From: an uncultured Prevotellaceae bacterium
Lineage (GTDB): Bacteria; Bacteroidota; Bacteroidia; Bacteroidales; Bacteroidaceae
DNA: 64,000 bases
Assembly: GCA_946415365.1 (NCBI GenBank)
Contig: CAMKSE010000003.1
Location: 124,001-188,000 of the forward strand
Reading direction: 5' to 3'
In this document: one piece after another, positions 16,082 to 25,329 of the stretch
How positions within the stretch are numbered: position 1 is the first letter of the stretch
Layout of the letters: each line of letters begins with the position of its first letter
The notes under the pieces: generated by a model
Seen by the model: the letters and a program-made list of their open reading frames with translations, nothing else
What the model was told of the DNA's origin: nothing
Database searches by the model: none
Made by a program: the position numbers and the translations under genes

Positions 16082-16191
16082 TTTTATTTCAGTTTTTCCG
16101 AAATGCAGCCTGATTTCGTGCGATTTCTTGCGCAAAGGTACTGCTTTTTTGGAAAAAAACATAAAAAGTTGCACTAAATTTCGCATATTTC

Positions 16192-16222
16192 TTGCGTAAT
16201 TCAAAAGAAATGAGTACTTTTG
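16192..16222 (+). promoter_or_regulatory. rpmH promoter
   Basis: TTG at 16192-16194 and the -7 box TACTTTTG at 16215-16222 are 20 bp apart and lie 45 bp before the rpmH start. The 16082-16191 stretch between the two divergent promoters is AT-rich with no gene. Confidence 0.65.
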
Positions 16223-16267
16223 CACCCCAAATCGTTGAATTTGAACAAATAAATAAGTATAAAAGCA

Positions 16268-16423
16268 ATGAAAAGAACATTTCAGCCGCACAATCGCCGT
16301 CGCGTGAACAAGCACGGCTTCCGTGAGAGAATGGCCACCAAGAATGGTCGCCGTGTATTGGCTTCCCGTCGTGCTAAGGGTCGCAAGAAGTTAACGGTTT
16401 CTGATGAGAACCACGGCAAGTAA
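16268..16423 (+). CDS. rpmH: 50S ribosomal protein L34
   Basis: A 51-residue, strongly basic protein beginning [19 protein letters not shown] and continuing with the Arg/Lys-rich helix [15 protein letters not shown]. This is the full L34 sequence, a structural component of the large ribosomal subunit, with a short acidic C-terminal extension ending in DENHGK. It has its own promoter and a strong terminator directly downstream, so it is transcribed alone. It is separated from the rnpA/dnaA context seen in many other bacteria. Confidence 0.97.
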   Translation: MKRTFQPHNRRRVNKHGFRERMATKNGRRVLASRRAKGRKKLTVSDENHGK

Positions 16424-16450
16424 ATCTGTCGTTTCATAAAGGAAAATCGA

Positions 16451-16501
16451 AAGAAACAGAGTGGAGTGGAGAGTATTCTTCACTTCTTTCTGTTTTTTTT
16501 A
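16451..16501 (+). terminator. rpmH terminator
   Basis: An imperfect hairpin (AACAGAGTGGAGTG with CACTTCTTTCTGTT) is followed by eight T residues. Confidence 0.7.
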
Positions 16502-16506
16502 GTTTA

Positions 16507-16541
16507 TTTGTGCTCACTTAATCGTTTTTTTCGTACCTTTG
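16507..16541 (+). promoter_or_regulatory. Promoter of the PASTA-rluD-ddl operon
   Basis: TACCTTTG at 16534-16541 is a good -7 box; TTTG at 16507-16510 is somewhat far upstream. The block TGCTCACTTAATCG here recurs at 30150-30170 and 30311-30331, each time just before TACCTTTG. Confidence 0.6.
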
Positions 16542-16563
16542 CACATGAGAAATCAATAATCAG

Positions 16564-17208
16564 ATGAAAGCAAAGGAATTCTTCGGTAAGTTTGGGAGTA
16601 CCTTCTTGTGGGCCAACCTGCTGGCAATGCTGCTTGTTATCGTGCTTTTGGCACTAGGTGTTAAGTACGGACTGGACTGGTACACCCGTCATGGAGAGGG
16701 TGTCAAGGTGCCCAAGTTGGAAGGTATGGATATTAATAAAGCGCGCAGTCTGATGGAGGACTACGGACTGAATGTCATGGTCAGCGACTCTGGTTATAAC
16801 AAGCAAATGGCTGCCAATAGTATTCTTATGCAGAATCCTGGAGCAGGTACGATGGTAAAGGGTGGTCATACCATCTATGTGACGGTCAACTCTCCTTCGT
16901 CGCCGTCGTTTCCTATTCCCGATGTGGTAGATAACAGCAGTTACCGTGAGGCTGAGGCCAAGCTGACGGCTTTGGGCTTCAAACTAATGCCGCCTGAGGA
17001 GGTTCCTGGTGAGAAGGATTGGGTCTATGGCATCCTCTGTAAGGGACGTCGGGTGGCGGCTGGCGATCATATATCCATTGACAACCCGCTGACACTGTTG
17101 ATTGGCAGTGGAACCTACGATTCTGACGAAGACATAGACTACATAGAGCCAGAATACCGGATGATGGAGAGTGGTAACATCGATGAGTTTGAAGAGGTGA
17201 TTGAGTGA
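16564..17208 (+). CDS. PASTA-domain membrane protein
   Basis: A 214-residue protein with a short cytoplasmic N-terminus, one membrane helix (about 17-36) and two PASTA domains (about 46-110 and 115-183; VKVPKLEGMDINKARSLM and IPDVVDNSSYREAEAKL). PASTA domains bind peptidoglycan fragments in kinases and penicillin-binding proteins, but this protein has neither a kinase nor a transpeptidase domain. It ends in an acidic tail. It is first in an operon with an RluA-family synthase (ATGA overlap), ddl, an acyltransferase and a lipoprotein, so a cell-wall or envelope role is likely. Confidence 0.85.
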   Translation: MKAKEFFGKFGSTFLWANLLAMLLVIVLLALGVKYGLDWYTRHGEGVKVPKLEGMDINKARSLMEDYGLNVMVSDSGYNKQMAANSILMQNPGAGTMVKGGHTIYVTVNSPSSPSFPIPDVVDNSSYREAEAKLTALGFKLMPPEEVPGEKDWVYGILCKGRRVAAGDHISIDNPLTLLIGSGTYDSDEDIDYIEPEYRMMESGNIDEFEEVIE

Positions 17209-18239
17209 TGGACTTTGAGGAGGACGATGAACAATTGTATGAACACTTCCGTATGGAGGTGGACAAAGGTCAGGAGCCAGTACGTATCGACAAGTTCCTG
17301 TCCGAGCACCAGCCGCATTCCAGCCGTAACAGGATACAGAAGGCTGCCGATGCCGGATTCATACATGTAAACGACCGTCCTGTAAAGAGCAACTATAAGG
17401 TGCGTCCCGGCGACATTGTCACACTGATGCTCGACCGTCCGCACTACGACACTACCATCGAACCTGAGGACATCCCTCTGGATGTGGTATATGAGGACGA
17501 TGACCTGATGGTCATCAACAAACCTGCAGGACTCGTGGTACATCCGGGCTGTGGCAACTTTAGCGGTACGCTGGTGAATGCCATTGCATGGCATCTGAAA
17601 GATCTGGCGAGTTATGACCCTAACGATCCCGAGGTAGGACTAGTCCATCGTATCGACAAGAATACCAGTGGTTTGCTCGTCGTGGCAAAGACGCCCGACG
17701 CCAAGACTTCATTGGGAAAGCAGTTCTTCAACAAGACGACCCACCGTAGTTATAACGCCTTGGTATGGGGCAACTTCGTGGAGGATGAGGGACGTATTGA
17801 GGGTAATATCGGCCGCGACCCGAAGGACCGCCTTCGGATGGAGGTCTTTCCGCCAGACTCCGAGATGGGGAAACCGGCTGTCACCCATTATAAGGTGATG
17901 GAGCGTTATGGCTATACAACCCTTGTGGAATGTGTCTTGGAGACGGGACGCACTCATCAGATAAGAGCACACATGAAGCACATCGGTCACCCGTTATTCT
18001 GTGATGAACGCTATGGTGGCACGGAAATTCTCCGTGGGGAGCGTACGGCCAGCTATAAGGCTTATATCCAGAACTGCTTCAAGCTCTGTCCACGTCAGGT
18101 GCTGCATGCCAGGACTCTGGGTTTTGTCCACCCCACGACTGGCCGTCAGATGGACTTTACTTCAGAGTGGCCGGATGATATGGCAGCCCTCATCGACAAA
18201 TGGCGCAAATATATTCGTCATAACGAAATAACGTCATAA
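17205..18239 (+). CDS. RluA-family 23S rRNA pseudouridine synthase (RluD-like)
   Basis: A 344-residue RNA pseudouridine synthase. An S4-type RNA-binding domain (about 25-75, RIDKFLSEHQPHSSRNRIQ) precedes the catalytic domain. The signature GLVHRIDKNTSGLLVVAKT holds the catalytic Asp151, and RTHQIRAHMKHIGHP is also typical. RluD modifies helix 69 of 23S rRNA; the exact target here is inferred. It starts inside the stop of the PASTA gene (ATGA). Its last codons and stop lie inside an 8-bp ATAACG repeat tract. Confidence 0.9.
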   Translation: MMDFEEDDEQLYEHFRMEVDKGQEPVRIDKFLSEHQPHSSRNRIQKAADAGFIHVNDRPVKSNYKVRPGDIVTLMLDRPHYDTTIEPEDIPLDVVYEDDDLMVINKPAGLVVHPGCGNFSGTLVNAIAWHLKDLASYDPNDPEVGLVHRIDKNTSGLLVVAKTPDAKTSLGKQFFNKTTHRSYNALVWGNFVEDEGRIEGNIGRDPKDRLRMEVFPPDSEMGKPAVTHYKVMERYGYTTLVECVLETGRTHQIRAHMKHIGHPLFCDERYGGTEILRGERTASYKAYIQNCFKLCPRQVLHARTLGFVHPTTGRQMDFTSEWPDDMAALIDKWRKYIRHNEITS

Positions 18240-18249
18240 CGTAATAACG
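18220..18249 (+). repeat. 8-bp iteron (ATAACG) across the rluD stop
   Basis: ATAACG starts at 18220, 18228, 18236 and 18244, an exact 8-bp period. The tract covers the end and stop codon of the pseudouridine synthase gene and the start of the gap before ddl. Confidence 0.85.
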
Positions 18250-18275
18250 AAAAAAATTGTAATATCGAAATAAAA

Positions 18276-19268
18276 ATGAAAAACTTGAAGAGAACTATTG
18301 CCATCGTCTGTGGTGGCGACTCATCTGAACACGATGTCTCACTGCGCTCGGCACAGGGACTTTACTCCTTCTTCGACAAGGAGCGTTACGATGTCTATAT
18401 CGTTGATATCAAAGGTCAGGACTGGCATGTCGAACTGCATGACGGCACGACAACTAAGATTGACCGCAACGATTTCTCCTTCGTCGAGGACGGCAAGGCC
18501 AAATTGTTCGACTACGCCTATATCACCATCCACGGCACACCAGGCGAGAACGGTCTGCTGCAAGGCTACTTCGACCTGATAGATCTGCCATACAGTACCA
18601 GTGGCGTGTTGGTGGAGGCCATGACTTTCGATAAGTTCGTGCTCAATCAGTATCTGCGCAGCTATGGTGTCAGCGTGGCCGACTCCCTGCTGATTCGCCA
18701 GGGCTACGAGGAACTGGTGAGTGATGACGAGATAGAGGAGCGCATCGGTATGCCCTGTTTCGTGAAACCAGCCGCTGACGGTTCGTCGTTTGGCGTTTCC
18801 AAGGTGAAGAACAAGGATCAGTTGGCTCCTGCCATCCGCAAGGCAATGCTGGAGAGTCCTGAGATTATGGTCGAGAGTTATCTTGAGGGAACGGAGATTA
18901 CGCAGGGTATTTACAAGACCCGTGAGAAGACCGTCATCTTCCCCATTACCGAGGTGGTGACGAGCAATGAGTTCTTCGACTACGATGCCAAGTATAATGG
19001 GCAGGTGAAAGAGATCACGCCGGCACGCATTGCTCCTGAGATTGCTGACCGTGTGTCGAAGATTACCAGCCACATCTACGACATCCTCCATTGCAACGGC
19101 ATCATCCGCATCGACTATATCATCTCTCCAGAGGGTAAGATCTCGATGCTTGAGGTGAACACCACGCCGGGTATGACTGCCACCAGTTTCATCCCCCAGC
19201 AGGTGAGGGCTGCTGGCCTGAACATGGCTGATGTCTTGGCCGATATTGTAGAGAATCAATTTTGTTAA
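18276..19268 (+). CDS. ddl: D-alanine--D-alanine ligase
   Basis: A 330-residue ATP-grasp enzyme that joins two D-alanines for peptidoglycan precursors in the cytoplasm. Family features are the N-terminal CGGDSSEHDVSLRSA, the ATP-binding block PCFVKPAADGSSFGVSKV, and the metal/substrate motif LEVNTTPGMT near the C-terminus. It is full length for Ddl. It lies 36 bp after the pseudouridine synthase gene, behind the ATAACG repeat tract, and 17 bp before the acyltransferase gene, in the PASTA operon. Confidence 0.95.
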   Translation: MKNLKRTIAIVCGGDSSEHDVSLRSAQGLYSFFDKERYDVYIVDIKGQDWHVELHDGTTTKIDRNDFSFVEDGKAKLFDYAYITIHGTPGENGLLQGYFDLIDLPYSTSGVLVEAMTFDKFVLNQYLRSYGVSVADSLLIRQGYEELVSDDEIEERIGMPCFVKPAADGSSFGVSKVKNKDQLAPAIRKAMLESPEIMVESYLEGTEITQGIYKTREKTVIFPITEVVTSNEFFDYDAKYNGQVKEITPARIAPEIADRVSKITSHIYDILHCNGIIRIDYIISPEGKISMLEVNTTPGMTATSFIPQQVRAAGLNMADVLADIVENQFC

Positions 19269-19285
19269 GGTATAATAGTCCGTAG

Positions 19286-20428
19286 ATGAGAATTCCAGAA
19301 GAGTTTAACGACATCCGTCCTTATGAGCCGGAAGAGATGAAACAGGCGTTCGATGATTTGTTGAACGACCGCCAGTTTCAGGTGTTGCTGAAGGGCTTTG
19401 TGCCCTGGTTGCCGAAGTCGCTACGCAATGGGCTGTTGCGATTGGCCTTCATTGGCGTGAAGACACCCTTGGATTTTCAACTGCGGTTCATGAAGCCTAT
19501 CGTCAGATATCTCATCCGTAAGCATACTGACGGCTGTACCTTCGATAATCGTTTATTGTCAACTGTAAACCAAAGATACACCTTCGTCAGCAACCATAGA
19601 GATATTGTGCTCGACTCGGCCTTTCTCGATGTCAAGCTGGTGGAGACCGGTCATCCCACGACCGTAGAGATTGGCATCGGTGACAATCTGCTTATTTATC
19701 CTTGGATCAAGAGGCTCGTCCGTATGAACAAGGCCTTTACCGTTCGCCGTGGTCTTTCGCTTCGTGAGACTCTCGCTGCTTCGCAGTTGATGAGCCGTTA
19801 CATCCATTTCGCTGTGACGCAGAAGAAGGAGAATATCTGGCTTGCCCAACGAGAGGGTAGGGCAAAGGACTCCAATGACCGTACTCAGGATTCAGTATTG
19901 AAGATGTTGGCGATGGGTGGTGACCTGAAAGAACTGAATATCGTACCTCTCACCATCAGTTATGAGTACGACCCCTGTGACTACCTCAAGGCACAGGAGT
20001 TCCAGCAGAAGCGCGATAACCCTGCCTTCAAGAAGTCTCGCCAGGATGACCTCGACAATATGAAGACGGGCATCTTCGGCTATAAAGGCCGTGTGTATTA
20101 CCACTGCGCGGCTCCTGTTAACACATGGATCGATGAACTGTCAGGCCTCCCCAAGACCGAATACTATAAGGTACTTGGAGAACGTATGGATCGTGAGATA
20201 CATCGTGGCTATCGGCTTTATCCCTGCAACTATATCGCCCTCGATGAACTGAATGGTGACAATGGTCAGGCTGCCAATTACACGTCAGCCGATAAGAATC
20301 GCTTTGATGACTATCTCTCTGCCCAGCTCTCTAAGATTACCCTTCCCGAGAAGGACGAGCCGTTCCTTCGTGAGTGTATGCTTAAGATGTACGCTAACCC
20401 CCTGCTCAACAAACTTGCCGCCCAATGA
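19286..20428 (+). CDS. PlsC/PlsB-type glycerophosphate acyltransferase family protein
   Basis: A 380-residue protein of the glycerol-3-phosphate/lysophosphatidate acyltransferase superfamily. The catalytic block is SNHRDIVLDS (His104, Asp110; one residue longer than the canonical HX4D). A second block reads REGRAKDSNDRTQDS. There is no clear membrane helix, so it probably binds the membrane peripherally. Its substrate could be lysophosphatidate or an ornithine/glycine-lipid precursor and cannot be settled from sequence. It overlaps the start of the NigD-like gene by four bases. Confidence 0.8.
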   Translation: MRIPEEFNDIRPYEPEEMKQAFDDLLNDRQFQVLLKGFVPWLPKSLRNGLLRLAFIGVKTPLDFQLRFMKPIVRYLIRKHTDGCTFDNRLLSTVNQRYTFVSNHRDIVLDSAFLDVKLVETGHPTTVEIGIGDNLLIYPWIKRLVRMNKAFTVRRGLSLRETLAASQLMSRYIHFAVTQKKENIWLAQREGRAKDSNDRTQDSVLKMLAMGGDLKELNIVPLTISYEYDPCDYLKAQEFQQKRDNPAFKKSRQDDLDNMKTGIFGYKGRVYYHCAAPVNTWIDELSGLPKTEYYKVLGERMDREIHRGYRLYPCNYIALDELNGDNGQAANYTSADKNRFDDYLSAQLSKITLPEKDEPFLRECMLKMYANPLLNKLAAQ

Positions 20429-21129
20429 AGAAACTGTTCCATATCCTTTTTGCATTCATTCTCACTGCTCACTTCTCACTTCTCTATTTGTCCTGCACTC
20501 AGGACGGTTATGAGAAGGGAGATGGTGTCTATTCTCTTATGCAGGGCGATTTCGTTGAGGCTCAAGTGGGAGCAGACAAGAAGATGGTCTCTTTGACTAC
20601 CGACGATGGCGTGACATTGCCACTTACTCAACCCTACACAGCCAGTTGGATTACCAAGGCCGATACGCTCTATCGTTGTATGTTATATTATAATAAGACA
20701 AAAGATGCCCAAGGCCGTACTGCTGCAGAGATCATCTCCATCAGTCCCGTGCCCTGTGCCTCACTCGTGAGCCTGTCAAAGTTCCGGAGCAAGAGAGAGT
20801 TGAAGACCGATCCCGTCAAGCTACAGAGTGTTTGGATGAGTAAGTCGGGAAAGTACCTGAACATGCATCTTCAACTGATGATCGGCAATCCCGATGATAC
20901 AACCGCCATTCAGCAGATTGCGATGGTCTGTGATACTGTTTATGCTTATCCTGACAGTACCCGCACCTGCAGCATTATTCTTCACCATGACCAGAATCAC
21001 CAACTCGAATATTACTCTACCGATGCCTGGCTCAGTTTGCCTGTTACTGGCCTCCCCGTCGACACCTTCCGTCTGTCCGTCAACACATACTCCGGCCCGG
21101 TCGTCAAGACCCTACCCTCTCGGAATTAG
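20425..21129 (+). CDS. NigD-like lipoprotein
   Basis: A 234-residue lipoprotein with signal peptide and lipobox YLSC (Cys24), followed by a small OB-like and a beta-sandwich domain in the style of NigD-like proteins of Bacteroides and Prevotella. The family has no firmly established biochemical function. The start overlaps the acyltransferase stop (ATGA), making this the last gene of the PASTA operon. The NigD assignment rests on overall pattern (length, lipobox, SVWMS...YLNMHLQL), not on a catalytic motif. Confidence 0.6.
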   Translation: MKKLFHILFAFILTAHFSLLYLSCTQDGYEKGDGVYSLMQGDFVEAQVGADKKMVSLTTDDGVTLPLTQPYTASWITKADTLYRCMLYYNKTKDAQGRTAAEIISISPVPCASLVSLSKFRSKRELKTDPVKLQSVWMSKSGKYLNMHLQLMIGNPDDTTAIQQIAMVCDTVYAYPDSTRTCSIILHHDQNHQLEYYSTDAWLSLPVTGLPVDTFRLSVNTYSGPVVKTLPSRN

Positions 21130-21297
21130 TGTATTATTTACATTTATTGACAAAAGGAGCGGTATTTGCTATTGTAGATTGTACACTTAAGGTAGGAAAC
21201 GGTTGCTATTTTTGGTTTTTTAAGTTAAAAAACATGCTTTAGCAAAAAAGTATCACATTTTGTTAAGATAAAATAGTTTATTATTGGAAAATTGTAT

Positions 21298-21515
21298 TAA
21301 TTTTGCGACCAAATTCGAATCAAAAGAATACATAACTAAATATAACTCATTAAAAAAAACTAAAAACGTATGGACCAAAACAACTCCTCTTAACAATTGG
21401 AGAGTCGCGCGTACCTTATTTATATTAATAAGGCGGAAGGACTCAGGTGTGCGTTTACGCCAACAAATTCGAATGTGTTTATTAAACCAATTTAATCTAT
21501 AGTAAATACTTAAGT
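21298..21515 (+). promoter_or_regulatory. SusC promoter and about 205-nt structured leader
   Basis: The -7 box TAATTTTG is at 21298-21305. The leader holds a perfect hairpin CCTTATT-TATATT-AATAAGG (21414-21433), a weaker CTCC/GGAG stem (21384-21402), a GGCG/CGCC pair (21432-21461) and two copies of AAATTCGAAT (21311-21320, 21465-21474). Nothing recognisable lies in 21130-21290. Confidence 0.55.
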
Positions 21516-24500
21516 ATGAATCGAAAATTTAGAAAGACAGCGCTGCTGATGAGTGCCATGGCTCTTTTGGGTCTCGGATACTCATCAAATGCCAATGCCG
21601 CTAGCTCCGTACAGGAAGTTCAGCAGGCAACGAAGAAGATCACAGGTACTGTGGTCGACGCTATGGGTCCCGTCATCGGAGCCAGCGTAGTGGAAAAGGG
21701 TACCACTAACGGTACGGTTACCGACTTTGACGGTAACTTCTCTCTCAATGTGAACCCGGGTGCAACGATCGTTGTGTCGTTCATCGGCTTCGAGACCCAG
21801 GAAATCAGGGTTGGCAATCAGGAAAACTTCAACATCACGATGCAAGATGACAATGCCGTGTTGGAGGAAGTGGTGGTTGTAGGTTACGGTACCCAGAAGA
21901 AGAAGCTGGTGACCGGTGCTACTGTTCAGGTGAAGGGTGAGGACATCGCCAAGCTGAACACGACCAACGCCCTGACAGCCATGCAGGCCAGCACCCCTGG
22001 TGTGAACATCACACAGAGTTCATCTCAGCCGGGTAAGGGCTTCAAGGTTAACATCCGTGGTGTCGGTACTATTGGTGAGAGCTCTCCTCTGCTGATTATT
22101 GATGGTATCACCGCTGGTACGGCTGACGACGGTCTGAATGGTTTGAACCCGAATGATATTGAGAGCATCGACGTGCTGAAGGACGCTGCCTCTGCAGCCA
22201 TCTATGGTGCACGTGCTGCTAACGGTGTGATCCTGGTGACCACCAAGCAGGGTAAGGCTGGCACTCTGTCAATAGAGTACGACGGCTTTGTGGGCTGGTC
22301 TAACGCCTACAAGGTGCCTGGAGTTGTCAATGCCCAGCAGTATATGCAGCTCATCAACGAGACAAACTTCAATACATATGGAACCGCTACCAACTGGTCA
22401 AGCCTCGTTCCCCAGAGCATTCTCGACAAGGTGAACCAGGGTTGGGAAGGCACTGACTGGTTTAAGGAGTATGAGAACAAGAATGCCCTGCAGTTCAGCC
22501 ACGCTGTGACACTGAGTGGCGGTACAGAGCGTTCCAAGTTCTCTATGTCTCTGAACTACAGTTCTAACGAGGGTATCATGGGTGGCGACAATGCCTCTTC
22601 TTACAATCGTTATGGTGGCCGTATCAACTCCGACCATGTTGTGTGGAGAGGTAAGGACCTGCTTGGTGAGGAGCACGATCTGGTGACTATCGGTGAGAAT
22701 GTATCTTACTGGTATCACAAGAGTCACGACCTTGCTGAGAGCAATGGCTATTGGAACATTATGCAGGCAGCTTATATTGCTTCTCCGCTGGTTGAGCCTT
22801 ACGATGCCAACGGCAATTTGGCCAGCTATAAGAATAATGGTGCAGGCTACAGCACAATGATTTATAGTAACCCTCTGAACCACTTCCTGAATGGAGGATT
22901 CAATTCTCTGAATAAGAACCGTGACTTTGGTGTGGGTGCAACTTTCTACTGGATTATCGAGCCGATCAAGAACCTGAAGTATCGTGGACAATTCAACACT
23001 GGCTATAGTGCCGGTAATTACCGCACAGTAGGATATCCCTACTCTTCAAGCTTTACCAGCGCAGGTTCTAACTACACTGTTACTCAGAACAATTCGCAGA
23101 GCTCAAGCTTCTCGATGGATAACACACTATCCTATATCTTGCCGAAGATTGGTAAGAATACCATCGACGTTCTGATTGGTCAGTCGTTTGAGCGCAGTGA
23201 TTGGAGTACAGGTTTGAACGTCTCTGCTACTGTCACAGAAGAAAACCTTAACTCTCTGGTTTTGAAGGGTTGGAATTATAACTCCATTGCCAACTACGAC
23301 TATGCATACCATTCCGCTTCTGGTGGTTACGACTATCCCTCTCAGGGCAGTATCGCTTCGTTCTTCGCACGTGCCAACTGGAACTACGACGAGAAGTATA
23401 TGGCAACAGCCATCATCCGTGCTGACGGTTCTAACATGTTCGCCAGCGGCAAGCGCTGGGGTTACTTCCCCTCATTCTCTGCAGGTTGGGTGATTACGAA
23501 TGAGAAATTCATGGAGAGCACTCGCAGCTGGATGGACTTCTTCAAGCTTCGTGCATCTTGGGGACAGAATGGTAACTGTAACATTCCTGAGGCCTTCGCT
23601 TATCTCTCTAACATAGGCTTCTCCCCCAGCGGTTATCCCGACTATGGCTACAAGTTCTCGAGCGACATGACCGCCACTGTGACCGACAACGTCTATACCA
23701 CTGGTGCTTACGCCAAGAACGTTCCTAACCCCGATGTAACATGGGAGACTTCACAGCAGATCAATATCGGTTTCGATGCACGCTTCATCAGCGGTAAGCT
23801 GGGTGTGAACTTCGACTGGTATAAGAAGACCACGAAGGACTGGCTGGTTGAGGCTCCGATGAATGTGGTGCTTGGATATGAAAAGCCAGCATGGGTAAAT
23901 GCTGGTGACGTGGAGAACACTGGTTTCGAGCTCGCCCTCTCATGGCGCGACAAGATCGGCGGCGACTTCAACTATTTTGCTAATGTCAACGTGGCAACAA
24001 ATAAGAACGAGGTAACCCGTCTGGCCAATAACAATGGTTATATTGATGGTGAAGTCGATGCTATTTTCGAGAACTCTTCATATGTTTCTCGCGTAGAGGT
24101 GGGTCACCCCATCGGCTATTTCACCGGTATGTCTTACAGCGGCATCTGGCAGAATCAGGCTCAGATCGACGCAGCTATTGCTAGTGGTAAGGCCGTATTA
24201 CCAGGTGCACAGCCTGGTGACTGTATCTGGGACGACTGGAATGGCGACGGACTGATTTCTCTGTCTGAGGACCGTCACGAGATCGGTAATCCTCATCCCG
24301 ATGTGACCCTCGGCGTTAGCTTGGGCTTCGACTGGAAGGGTCTGGACTTCGGTGTGACCGGTTCAGGTGCATTTGGACAGCAGGTGATGCAGTGCTATCG
24401 CACCGCTCTGTTGGCTAATCAGTACAACAGCTACACTGTAGATGCATTCGATCGTTGGCATGGTGAAGGCACCAGCAACACAATGCCTCGCCTGGCAGTT

Positions 24501-25286
24501 GGCTCCATCAACGAGCAGTGGGTTTCTACCCGCTATATGCAGGATGCTGACTACTTCAAGATTCAGAACGTGACCTTAGGCTACGACCTGGCCCGTCTTT
24601 GGAAGAACGAGTTGTTCTCCAAGTTGCGCGTCTATGTACAGGCTCAGAACCTCTACACCTTCACCAAGTACACGGGTGTTGATCCTGAAGTCGGTTCTAA
24701 CGGTGGTCATACCGCTTGGGCACGTGGTATCGACGTAGGTCTGTATCCCTCAGCTCGTACTTTCATCGTAGGTGCCAGCATCAACTTCAAGGCTAAGGGC
24801 GAGAAGAAGGCTGCTGCAGCTCCTGCAGCTCCCGTCATCCAGCTGGACAATAGTCAGATTGACCGTCTGAATGCTGAGATTGCCCGTCTGCAGGCTGAGA
24901 ACGATCAGCTCCGCAACCAGAAGCCTGAGAAGGAAGTGGTGGTAGAGAAGGACATCGTGACCTTCCCGTATCTGGTGAACTTCGTAGTTAATACGACTGA
25001 CGTGGTGAACCGTGAGAAGGTGAACCTTGAGACTATCGCCAAGATGATCAAGGCTACTCCTGAAAAGAAATATAGTGTTGTAGGCTATGCTGACATGCAG
25101 ACTGGTACAGCTGAGGGTAATGCCCAGTTGGCACAGGGCCGTGCACAGAACGTGTATGACATCCTCATCAATCAGTATGGTGTGGCTCCTTCACAATTGG
25201 TTAAGGACTCTAAGGGTGGCGTTGACTATATGTACTTCAATGATGAGCAGCTGAGCCGTTCAGTCATCATCTCTGAGGTGAAGTAA
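21516..25286 (+). CDS. SusC/RagA-type TonB-dependent transporter with C-terminal OmpA-like domain
   Basis: A 1256-residue outer-membrane transporter. The signal peptide ends near residue 28. A carboxypeptidase-regulatory-like domain follows (about 41-118, ITGTVVDAMGPVIGASV), then the plug (EEVVVVGYGTQKK, about 117-240) and a SusC barrel ending near 1094 (RTFIVGASINFKAKG). Unlike ordinary SusC proteins it continues with an Ala/Pro spacer, a coiled coil (about 1109-1136, RLNAEIARLQAENDQLR) and an OmpA-like peptidoglycan-binding domain (about 1150-1256). The key Asp1193 (VVGYAD) and Arg1209 (LAQGRAQNV) are present. It is followed by its SusD partner and probably imports a glycan or peptide; the substrate is unknown. 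Confidence 0.93.
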   Translation: MNRKFRKTALLMSAMALLGLGYSSNANAASSVQEVQQATKKITGTVVDAMGPVIGASVVEKGTTNGTVTDFDGNFSLNVNPGATIVVSFIGFETQEIRVGNQENFNITMQDDNAVLEEVVVVGYGTQKKKLVTGATVQVKGEDIAKLNTTNALTAMQASTPGVNITQSSSQPGKGFKVNIRGVGTIGESSPLLIIDGITAGTADDGLNGLNPNDIESIDVLKDAASAAIYGARAANGVILVTTKQGKAGTLSIEYDGFVGWSNAYKVPGVVNAQQYMQLINETNFNTYGTATNWSSLVPQSILDKVNQGWEGTDWFKEYENKNALQFSHAVTLSGGTERSKFSMSLNYSSNEGIMGGDNASSYNRYGGRINSDHVVWRGKDLLGEEHDLVTIGENVSYWYHKSHDLAESNGYWNIMQAAYIASPLVEPYDANGNLASYKNNGAGYSTMIYSNPLNHFLNGGFNSLNKNRDFGVGATFYWIIEPIKNLKYRGQFNTGYSAGNYRTVGYPYSSSFTSAGSNYTVTQNNSQSSSFSMDNTLSYILPKIGKNTIDVLIGQSFERSDWSTGLNVSATVTEENLNSLVLKGWNYNSIANYDYAYHSASGGYDYPSQGSIASFFARANWNYDEKYMATAIIRADGSNMFASGKRWGYFPSFSAGWVITNEKFMESTRSWMDFFKLRASWGQNGNCNIPEAFAYLSNIGFSPSGYPDYGYKFSSDMTATVTDNVYTTGAYAKNVPNPDVTWETSQQINIGFDARFISGKLGVNFDWYKKTTKDWLVEAPMNVVLGYEKPAWVNAGDVENTGFELALSWRDKIGGDFNYFANVNVATNKNEVTRLANNNGYIDGEVDAIFENSSYVSRVEVGHPIGYFTGMSYSGIWQNQAQIDAAIASGKAVLPGAQPGDCIWDDWNGDGLISLSEDRHEIGNPHPDVTLGVSLGFDWKGLDFGVTGSGAFGQQVMQCYRTALLANQYNSYTVDAFDRWHGEGTSNTMPRLAVGSINEQWVSTRYMQDADYFKIQNVTLGYDLARLWKNELFSKLRVYVQAQNLYTFTKYTGVDPEVGSNGGHTAWARGIDVGLYPSARTFIVGASINFKAKGEKKAAAAPAAPVIQLDNSQIDRLNAEIARLQAENDQLRNQKPEKEVVVEKDIVTFPYLVNFVVNTTDVVNREKVNLETIAKMIKATPEKKYSVVGYADMQTGTAEGNAQLAQGRAQNVYDILINQYGVAPSQLVKDSKGGVDYMYFNDEQLSRSVIISEVK

Positions 25287-25329
25287 ACTACACAGCATAA
25301 ACTTAAAAACTCAGAAAATAGAAGATAAT

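Noticed and set aside
21306..21515. Known riboswitch in the SusC leader
   Set aside because: Stems do not match the cobalamin, TPP or other riboswitch patterns I can recognise, so it is reported only as a structured leader.
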